This document shows positions 13,362 to 24,000 of a stretch of 33,688 bases of DNA, one piece after another. Position numbers and translations under genes: made by a program. This stretch comes from a virus, in IMG/VR virus record IMGVR_UViG_3300025120_000258, positions 1 through 33,688 of that record; one strand, written 5' to 3'. Below the pieces are notes generated by a model. It was given only the letters and a program-made list of their open reading frames with translations. It was not told where the DNA came from and did not search any database. How positions within the stretch are numbered: the stretch's first letter is position 1; the number at the start of each line of letters is the position of its first letter.

Positions 13362-14513
13362 ATGGCAGTATATAAATTATTTCCTTTACAAGACACTACA
13401 TTATATTCATTTTATCCCGATATGAATACAGGAATAGATGCTATGATTGAAGTAGGAAATTTAAACGTAAATATAAACCCAGTACCACAAGTATTTAGAT
13501 ATTTGATTGAATTTGATCAAGATGAAATAAATACAGTAGTAGATACAATAGTAGAAAGTGCACAATTTTCAAGTAGTTTAAAATGTTACGTAGCAAACGC
13601 CCAAGGGATAGATTTTAATACTAATTTAGAAATATACCCTGTATCAGGATCATGGAATAATGGTACTGGTACTTATTTAGATTCTCCTTTTACAACTAAT
13701 GGTTGTAGTTGGAATTATAGATTATATGAAGGTGGTGGTGCATGGGCTACTTCTAGCTTTAATACTTACGCAACAGCTTCATTTTCAGGAAGTGATACTG
13801 GAGGTGGTGGAAATTGGTACACAGGTTCATTAGATTCAAATATGCAAATTAAAGTATCTCAATCATTTAAACAAAGATCTAAAAAAGACTTAGATGTTAA
13901 TGTAAGTGATATTGTTCAAACTTGGTATTCAAGTTCCAAATTAATTTCAGGTGATTACACTAAAATGGTAAATGATGGTTTTATTGTTAAATGGGAAGAT
14001 ACTATAGAATTTAGTACTGTTGACGCAGTACAACCTATTATTCAATTTTATTCTATTGATACAAATACTATATTCCCACCTGTATTAGAAATAAAATGGG
14101 ATGACCAATCATTTAATACAGGAAATCTTAAACCTTTAACAACATCAGATTTATTTGTTGCATTGGATAATAACCCTGGAGTATTTTATAGTGAAAGTGT
14201 TAATAGATTTAGATTAAATTGTAGACCAGATTATCCAACAAGGACGTTTATGACTCGATCCATAGATACAATTAATCATTTTTTAAATAGTGAATCAATG
14301 TATTCTGTTAAAGATTTAGATACAAATGAAACATTAATAGAATTTGACCCCGAGTTTACAAAAATTAGTTGTGATTCAACAAGTAATTATTTTGATATTT
14401 ATATGAATGGGTTACAACCCGAAAGATATTATAAAATATTAATTCAAACAACTATTAATGGTAGTACAATAGTTAAAGATGACAATTATTATTTTAAAGT
14501 AGTTAATGGATAA
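13362..14513 (+). CDS. Structural protein with DNRLRE-like beta domain, baseplate-associated
   Basis: The 383-residue product starts MAVYKLFPLQDTTLYSFYPD, and the pattern (D-T-T-L..., IEVGNLN, FRYLIEFD) resembles the DNRLRE/CBM96-like beta-sandwich used in surface proteins. A glycine-rich loop (GGGGNWYTGS) lies near residue 147, and the C-terminal part has an Ig-like beta pattern (LQPERYYKILIQTTING). No enzymatic site is visible. It lies between gp6 and the giant wedge/adhesin, where T4 has gp7 and gp8, so a wedge or baseplate-peripheral role is likely. Its stop overlaps the next ATG (TAATG). Confidence 0.7.
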   Translation: MAVYKLFPLQDTTLYSFYPDMNTGIDAMIEVGNLNVNINPVPQVFRYLIEFDQDEINTVVDTIVESAQFSSSLKCYVANAQGIDFNTNLEIYPVSGSWNNGTGTYLDSPFTTNGCSWNYRLYEGGGAWATSSFNTYATASFSGSDTGGGGNWYTGSLDSNMQIKVSQSFKQRSKKDLDVNVSDIVQTWYSSSKLISGDYTKMVNDGFIVKWEDTIEFSTVDAVQPIIQFYSIDTNTIFPPVLEIKWDDQSFNTGNLKPLTTSDLFVALDNNPGVFYSESVNRFRLNCRPDYPTRTFMTRSIDTINHFLNSESMYSVKDLDTNETLIEFDPEFTKISCDSTSNYFDIYMNGLQPERYYKILIQTTINGSTIVKDDNYYFKVVNG

Positions 14514-15064
14514 TGGCAGAAGAAAGATTAGATCTTAGAAAAGAAGTTTTTGATAAACTCCAGTATATTAAAACTATAAATACTAGTTTTAGTGAGTTGG
14601 GAGTAGAAACTCTTACTGAAGAATTGCAAAACCAACCAACAGTTGCAGAATTCTTTGGATTATATAATTCTCTTTTTTATGATATACCAGCATTAGGTGA
14701 TACTAATTCTCATCAATATTTAGTTAAAACTAGTGGTGATTATATTAATTTTGATCAAATAAATGAAGAAGTAGAAGCTTTACAAGCAGAAATAGCTCAG
14801 TTAAGAAGTGATTTACTTCAAGCTCAAATGACAAATATAAGAGTAGCTGCATCCGCTTCTAATAGTCAAGAAACGGATAATACATTAGCTGAATTAGAAT
14901 CTGAATTAGTAAGTGCTAACCAAGCATTAATTGCAGCAGCAGCCGGTGCTTCACAAGATGCAGCAGCAGACTATGATATAGATATAAGTGTAGGAGGGGG
15001 AAGTACAGCTGGTGAAGGAGGCTCAGTTAGTGATTCTGCACCAGATTCAAGTTATGGGGGATAA
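14513..15064 (+). CDS. Unknown protein with coiled coil and Gly/Ser tail
   Basis: The 183-residue product has a compact N-terminal part (about residues 1-80), a coiled coil (EEVEALQAEIAQLRSDLLQAQ, roughly 84-105), an alanine-rich helix and a flexible tail of G, S, D and A (SVGGGSTAGEGGSVSDS). It is coupled to the previous gene (TAATG) and ends 9 bases before the giant gene. A small linking or trimer-forming baseplate component fits. Family not recognised. Confidence 0.7.
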   Translation: MAEERLDLRKEVFDKLQYIKTINTSFSELGVETLTEELQNQPTVAEFFGLYNSLFYDIPALGDTNSHQYLVKTSGDYINFDQINEEVEALQAEIAQLRSDLLQAQMTNIRVAASASNSQETDNTLAELESELVSANQALIAAAAGASQDAAADYDIDISVGGGSTAGEGGSVSDSAPDSSYGG

Positions 15065-15073
15065 TAAAAAAAT

Positions 15074-18000
15074 ATGAAATTGAAAACAACGGTAACACCA
15101 ATATTAGATTCACAAACATTTGAATTTCAAACATATGAGGATTCAGATGAAAGGTTAATTATTCAAACTAACCTTGATACTGCTTTTACTGCATCTGTGG
15201 ATTATATAGAATATTATATCTATAACCCTAATAATGTTTTAGTATATCCATCAACAACAGTACCCTTAGAACAATATAATATTAAAGAAGGTGATGTTTT
15301 ATTGGATCCTGAATTAAATTTAGAAACTAGAGGTTTTGATATTGGTACATACCAAATTTCATATAATTTTTACAGAAAACAACTTTCATCTAATGTAACA
15401 GAAAAATATTTTATATCAGAAATATCATCTGATAGAACAGAAATTAGATTAGATAGTAATGTTATTGTAAATGAGCTAATAATATCTTCCTCAAATTCAT
15501 TCATACAAACTAGAGAAAACTCAGAATATTTTGTTGATTTTTATTTAAATTTTGGAAATAATAAAACTGTAATTGCAAACAATATACAATTAGATATTGA
15601 TGAAGGTATAGATCCAACTTTATTAATTAAATTATATGAACCTTTACCCTCTAATTTTAGTTTAAAGGATGAATTATGGGTAGTAACAGAATTATCAGCA
15701 CCCCAAGCATATAAAGTAGTATTTCCTTTTGATCCTATTATCGAAGATGATTTTACTTATTTAGCAGGCCCAAATTATAGTTTAAATATAACACAACAAA
15801 CTGGAACCCCTTCAGAACCTTTTTCTTATAGTACTCTTCTTAATTCAGATATTACTAGTTCAATTAACCAAATTCAAAGTTTGTTAAATGAAAAAGAAAT
15901 AAATATTAATATTGATTATGAAAACTATGGGAACTTTATAAACTTTAGTTCTGCACAAACTAGATTAGAAAATTTTTATTACAAAGTTGGACTAATACAA
16001 TCAGCAAGTAATGATTTAGAAAACTTTTATGGTCAAGTATCAAGTGGTACTGTTAATCAACAATTTTTTAGTGCTAGTACTGCTACTTTAAAAAATCAAA
16101 TTAATGATATAATTAAAAATTTTGATGGATATGAATATTTTCTATATTTTAATAGTGGATCTTTATATTCTTACCCAAAATCTAATACAGAACCCCCATT
16201 CCAACTTTACGCAACAGGCTCAGCTCAAGTATTAACTTGGTTGGGTAGTGCTAACCCTAATAGTGCAGAATATGGAGGACAAGCGTTATCAGCTTCAAAT
16301 TATGATGAAAATAATAGAGATTGGTTATATTTTTCAATACCAGAATATTTAAGAGATGATTCAGCAAATAAAAAATATGAATTATTTGTTGATATGGTGG
16401 GTCAATACTATGATAATGTTTGGACTTATACTAAAGATATTACAAATAAATTTGATGCTGATAATCGTTTAGATTATGGTATATCTAAAGATTTAGTAGC
16501 AGATGCTATTAGAGATTTTTCTGTTAAATTATATTCAAATAATTTTAATACAGATGATCTATTTACAGCCTTTTTAGGATTAACTCCATCTGGAAGTGCA
16601 TTTCCTTTTCCAACTATGACTGGTAGTTTACCAACACCATCTGGGTATGAGTACGTAGATACTAAAATATCAGCGTCTAATGATATAATGCCATTAAATG
16701 ATGTTAATAAACGACTATATAAACGAATTTACCATAATATACCTTATTTACTTAAAACAAAAGGTACAGTAGCTGGTATAAGAGCTTTAATAACAGCTTA
16801 TGGAATCCCAGATACAATTTTAAGAATTAATGAATTTGGGGGTAAGGATAGAAATGAAGCACAAGATTATGATTTAAAACAAAATGTATTTAATTATGCA
16901 TTTAATACCGGCCCATCTGCTAATAACTATATATCATCTTCTTTACAAGCAAACTCAAAATTCCCCGTTCAAAGTGGTGATAATAAAGCTCGAACTATAC
17001 AATTAAGATTTAAATCTCCTACACTACCCTTACCAGTAAATAATGTAGCTAGTAGTGATATTAGACCTTTACAATCATTATGGTCAACAGATGATGGTGG
17101 TAATTTAGTATTAGAATATACAGGTTCAGGTTTAATAAGTGGTTCTTATTCAGGATCAATACCAGATCCATATGATACTTATGGTACATTAAAGTGGATA
17201 CCTGCTCAAGGAGACAACCCTGATTTAAGTGCTAGTGTATATTTACCTTTCTTTAATGGAGACTGGTGGTCGGTTCAAATGAATGTTAATGAAAACCCCA
17301 CTTCTAGTTTATATGCCGCTAATGAAATAGATGGTAAGATAGGATTTAACGAATCTAGTAGTATTGTAGGTTTTGATAATTCTTTTTTCAATCAAGCTAC
17401 TAAAGGATTTTTAAATAAAAATTTAAACGTTGTTTTTAATGATGGTACTACGTACACTCCTTTTTCTGGATCATTCCAAGAACTAAGATACTATGTAAAT
17501 GAAATTAGCCAAAGCTGTTTTTATGATTATACTGTTAATCCATATTCCAACGAAGGAAATGGAATCAATTCAACACCAGACCAACAGTTTTTTAGAGCTG
17601 CTTTAGGTACTCAATTAGACACAGGAAGTAGAACATCAATCCATCCTAGGGTAACAGGATCTGCTGTACAAATTACACAATCCTTTGCTACTAATAGTGA
17701 GTTTTATTTGGACGTTCCAAGTGATAGAGATAGTCAATGGGTTACAAATGTAGAAGATATATTCCAAGACCAAGTTGTTGCTGGGATGAAAAATAGAATA
17801 ACTGAAAAAATTATTTTAAAAAGTAGCAGTTTAGCAGAAGCACCTTATGGTTATAATGAAAACTCACCAGATTCTACTGGAGATATTTTACCTACACAAG
17901 GAAGAATAACGGCTTCTATATTGTCTCCAATGAGATCATTGCAACAAAACTCATTTACAAGTCAAAGTTATACTCCTAATGTTGATTATTTAGAAGTTGC

Positions 18001-21000
18001 CTTTTCACCAGCTAATCAAATTAATGATGATATTAATGCTCAATTAGGATATTTTAATATAGGAGATTATATTGGTGATCCAAGATTTGTTTCATCATCA
18101 GATTATAGTTATCCTGATTTAAATAGATTAAGAGATGCTTACTTTGAAAAGTATATAGACAGTTATGATATAGTTGATTTTATTAGATTAATTAAATTTT
18201 TTGATAATTCATTATTTAAAATGATTAAAGATTTTACTCCTGCTAGAACAAGTTTAGCTTCTGGTGTAGTAGTAAAACAACATTTATTAGAAAGAAATAG
18301 ACAAAGACCACCTCAAGTTTCATCTTCAAATGAAACATTAGAGGCATTAGTAGTTAATTTACCAAAAGATTATAGTTCAGGTTCTTTAGACTACCCACAA
18401 TATTCAACATCAGGTTCAGCTATATATAAATTTACAGGTGGGGCTGGTGGTTCAGTAAATAAATGGAATGGTTTACAAACTTATCAATTAACAAGTACTC
18501 ATATTTTAGCTGGTACAGAATTAATTAATAACGTAACTAGTGATACTATTAATTGGCCAGATTCTTCATTTACTTATGCAAATGTTAGTGCATCAGCAGT
18601 AACAGCCAAAAATGGAACTATTGATGTTATGTTAGGTCCTGCTCGAGGTTCTGTAAATTCAAGAGCATCAATAGAAAAACTCCCATTTCAAACATCATCA
18701 TCACTTACGGAATTTAGGGTTGGAGATACTATTATAGCAAATGGTAGTGACTTTAGTGCAAGTCTAACAGGACAAATAGTTATTACAGTTGATACTAATA
18801 TATTAGAACAACTTATATTTCCTAGTAATAGGTTTAATATAACACAAAGTTATAATATTGTAGGAACTGAAAGAAGTCCTAATGAATATTCTGTTATTAA
18901 TAGTACTTACTTTAATTATAGTAGTTCACAATTTTTAAGTGCTTCATATCAGGGTAGAGGATTTGAAGAAATAACTTCACAACATGAATTTTATGATGGT
19001 GAATTTAGTGGATCTAAAATAGTAGCCACTACACAATCACTAAACCCAGGTTGTTCACCCTATTTAAATGTAGTTGATAAAGGAGCTAGATATAATCCTT
19101 TATTTTTTAACGGAGAAATAAATTATAGTGAACAAGGATCAGTTTCTTTAAAGACTTTTAATAACCCAAATAATGAACCAATAGATGGATTTGCATGGAT
19201 TTATTCTCAAAAAATAACAAACCAACAATTATTGGCAGAAACTGGAGCAGATCCAAATTATAATTATGTTTTTTCTATAAAATTATCTAGAAGAGATCTT
19301 GATGGTAATGATGTAACAGATTATCTTGAAATTGGAACTGAAATTGAGGTTAATATGCCTTCTGCTCCAACATTTGGAGGTGGTATACCAACTTATTTAA
19401 TACAAGGAATAATACCTGAAGCTAATTCTGTAAGATTAAGAATTGCAATAGAAAAAGGAGACAATAAAGCCTCAGATCCTATAATTGTTAGTGAAAATTT
19501 ACTTTATAGTAGAGAAAATATATCTAGCCCAGCAGTTGGAGATATTTATTTTAAAGATTCTCAATCTTCGGCAAATTTTATTGATCCATATTCTTTAGAA
19601 AACATTATAATACCCGCATATTCTGAAAATAATATAGATAGTCAAGTTTATTTTGCTTCTGCATCGATAGCAAGTGGTTCTGGTGAAGGAACTCTTGAGG
19701 TATCATATAAATCTCGTACAGCAGGAAATGTTTCTATATTATATAACTATTCAGGGGCAGCTCAAATTTCATCTAATGGTACATCTAGTCAGTATAGATT
19801 TAATGTAGATGGAAGCACAGCTTTAATTAATCCTATTACAGGTGAATTACCTTCAGTTGGTACATTATTAGATATAAATCTAAGAACTCAGGGAGAATCA
19901 TTTTTTCCTATTACTTCTTCGGCAAATGGAGGATCTGAAAATTGGTCACTTGTTGTAGAGACAACATATACATCATCTGATAGTAATAGAAATGATTCTG
20001 ATTTACGACAACAAAATGTTTTTAAATCAGATACAAGTTTAAACCAAACAGAATTTGTAGTAGTATATTCAACCCCACAATCAGCATCACTACAATTTCC
20101 TAAATATAATTCCCCAACTACTAACTCAGTTGGAGGAACAAATCCATGGTATGGTCCACAAGGTTTAATAGGTCAACCTGGGCCGTTAAATTTAGGATTA
20201 CCTAACTTATCAATGGGGATAGGTACCCCAAGTGAAGGTGGAGTATTTGATCGTATATTAGCACAAGGTATGCTAAATGTAGAAAATAACGATGCTTATT
20301 TACAATTTGAAGCAACAGGAGAAGATGTACTAGTATCAAGTGGTTCTAGTGGAAAAAGATTAGCTAATATATCTAAAGACCCCTTTAGATATTCATCCTA
20401 TAATTTATATAGAACACCTAATGTTCCTTTAAATTTTTCAATGTCTTTCTTTTATAGTGCATCAAGTTTAGGTGATGGAAGTAGTGCATCCCCAATAACA
20501 TCATCAGGGGGTGTACATAATGGGCAAGGATATAACCCAAATAATGCAGGTAATACATCTCAAGCCCTTACATTAACATCAACTGGATCCGGTGCAGTAG
20601 GCTTATCAGCTAGAACATTTTTTGTGGAAACAGGATCAGGACACACTACTCTTACTGATGCTATTAATGCATTTCCATTACTCCCCTCATCAAGTTTTGG
20701 ACAAGTCTTTTCTGAAGGTAACTTTTTTGGAGCACAAATATCCCCCCAATCACAAGCAGGTACAACATTAAAGTCAAATGCACAATTAACTACTAACTGG
20801 GGTAAATTTGATATAGGGCTATCAAATGCATTCAATATGAAATATTATCCACTTAAAAATGTAGAGGATAATACTTTAGCTGGGGTAGGTAGAATAGGCC
20901 GTAATGGTGGACTTATACCTATTACTGAAGTACCTTATGATACATCAGATCCTAAGTTTAATGCTTTATATAGAGCAAATGGTGCATATACAACTAAATT

Positions 21001-24000
21001 AACCGGTTCTAATGCCGCAAGTGGAGGAGGTACTAACGAAGTATTAAGTGGTATTTTTACACCTCCAACTCAATTTGAAGGAGTGTCACCTCCTGTATTT
21101 GCTGAAGAATTAAATAATTTAATACCAGGAAATTCTGGGTCGGTTGAATATAACCAATCACTATTAACTGCTTCTCTTTTAACTAGACCAGCGGGTCATC
21201 CAAAAATAGCAATAAATGGTTCTGCTTCTTTATCTTATAATTTTGGTAAATTCCAATTTGCTGGGACACCAACAACAACACCAATAAAAACTATGACCCC
21301 ACTTTCGGGTTCAGATTTACAAACAGGTAATGGTACATGGAATCCTACTACAGGAGATATATATTGGCAAGCTAGTGCTTCAACTGGAGATGGTGCTTAT
21401 TCAATTGGGGAGGTAAATGGGTCATATAATTGGGATGAATGGGAATTTTTAGCAAGAAATAATTCTTCCACAGGATTTAATTTTAACTTCCTTACTTCAT
21501 TACAACCATATTATGATTTTGAAATTTTTTGTTATGTCCCAACTGGAGTAACATTTAATGCTACAGCTTCAGTACAACATTCAACTGGAAGTGATTATAG
21601 AATAGCAACTCAAGAATGCTATCCATTAGTGCAAGCTAATGGTGCTAGTTTTAATATAACTAACCCTTCAACAGGCCAAACAGAATCAGTTCAATTATAT
21701 AAAATTCAATTAATATTTGGAATTTCTAATGAAATCATACCCCGAAGTAGAGTTGTAACTGATGGTCCTTTTAGAGCAAGATTAGCAATTGAATCTTCTG
21801 TAGATTTTTCTTATTATGTAGATGAATGGGATGTTAGAGCGGTTATAATGAGATATCAAAAAGATGATGAAGTAAATGGTTCATTTGATGGTACTTCATA
21901 TGCATTTACAGGTGATGGTACTATAACAGGAACTGGATTAGGTGCATCTAATGATTTACAAATTTTTCAAACTGCTAATAGTAATGTCATACAATCTGGA
22001 TCTGTACACGTATCGGCATTATTAAAATATACAGGTTCTGTATATGATACTGCTACATCAAATACTGCATCAGTTGATATCGTATTAACTTCATCATTAT
22101 CTCAATCATATGATATTTATCCTGGAGCTGTAATAGATATAGAAAATTCAGCCTCAAATGCCGTAGGAACTTTTAGTAATTTTACTCCATATAATAGTAC
22201 TAGTAATACTTCTTCAACACTTAATTTAGCTGGGGGTATGTATTATATGCAATATTCTATGAGTAATTACTCTGCAAGTTTTACTGAAAATTATGATTTT
22301 CAATTTATAGCAGATTCAAACCAAGGAATAACAGTAACCCAAACATTATTACAGGGAACAGTTTCAACAGCTAACCCCACAGCTAGTATATACCCACAAA
22401 TTTATTTAGGAAATACTTCAGATAGAACAACTTTTGGTGAAATTGTACAATTTGAAAGTGGTGAAGTTCCTTTTACTAGAGCAGCAAATACATCATCAAC
22501 AGGATATTATTCATTCTCAGGAAGTTTTATCCCAATAGGGAGAGATGGATGGCAATTAAATGATTCATTAAGAATGGCTTTTAATGTTCAAAGAGAAGGT
22601 AGTAATATAGGAATAACAATTGTATCATCAAGTCTCGGCATATCACCAGGACAAAGTATTTATTCACCTTTAACAGCATCTGTAAACCCAAATGTGTTTA
22701 GAGTGCCAACTATTACACAATTTTCAATACCAACTTTTTATCAAAATGGTGTTTTACCATTTAGATTAGCATTAGATTGTCAACCTCTATTAAACAACTA
22801 TAATGCTAGTAGAAAAAGTGGATATATCATGGATGTTGATTACTCTAATGAATCTGGACCAATTATACCTGTTAATCAAAACCAAATCCTAGAAAATGTA
22901 GCAGTTAGAGCAGCAGTACCTGATTCTAATTATTCATCACAAGCTTGGACTATACCTAGATACTCAGGTTCTAGATCTATATGTAATCAAATAAATGTAT
23001 TTACTTATGGTGATATTGGTACTTACGGTCAATTACCTAATATTGAGAGTAGATTAGCCTACTTTGCTTACTTTGAATCTATTGTAAATCCTTATCCTTT
23101 ATATAATAATGCAACCCAACTAAATGTAGCTTATTTAATTGATGAACAAGAAAATGCATTACCTCCTTCATTAGGTGGACAAAGTTATGAAATAATGAAT
23201 ACACTTTACCCACCAGAAAGTGAAGTTTCTGTACAAGTAAACTCAGGTAGTAATATTTTACAAGAATTAAATGGCCCTCAAAATATAAAATCTGTAGGAC
23301 AAAGATATGAACCAATTAGTTTTTCTCAAACATCAAGTAATGGTTATACAAATAAAATACCATTATCTGGATCTGGTAGAATATCTGTTTATGATAATGT
23401 AGGAAGTGCTGCAGCAAAAACATTTTATGCAATGTCAATCATGGGTGGGGGTGTAACAGACGCATCAGATATAGCAGAATTAATTGGTAATCCTTATATA
23501 GACGGAAATTCTGCAGCGAACAGTGAATTCTATAGATTAAGACCAACCGCAAGTATTGTAACTGCTTCATATAATAATACTGATTCAGGTCCACTCCCAC
23601 CATTAGCAGTATATTCTAATGGGACTTTTTGTTTTACAAGTAGTGTTGATAATGTTGCCGGTCAACCATTAAAAAACCCACAAACTATATATGGTGAAAC
23701 TACTTTTGTAACATCATTTTTATATGAATCAGATACGGATGAAATGAGAATAATGCTTGGGTGTAAAAGACTTCCAGGTGGTGGTGGTTCTAATAATTTT
23801 ACTAATTTTAATTTAGTAGATATAGAATTAACTGCTTATTATTTAGGTCAAAGTAGATATTGTGGTAGTGTACTTGGTGCATTAGAAAATGGAGGTGGTT
23901 GGAGATCAGGGGTAATGGTAAAGTTTATTACACCTACTGGAGGTGAAAGTACTACCGTTCAACAAGATAGCAGTAAACGATATAATATGTTATTTGAAGA

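Noticed and set aside
20560-20835. Minus-strand ORF within the giant gene
   Set aside because: Chance frame opposite Ser/Thr-rich coding sequence.
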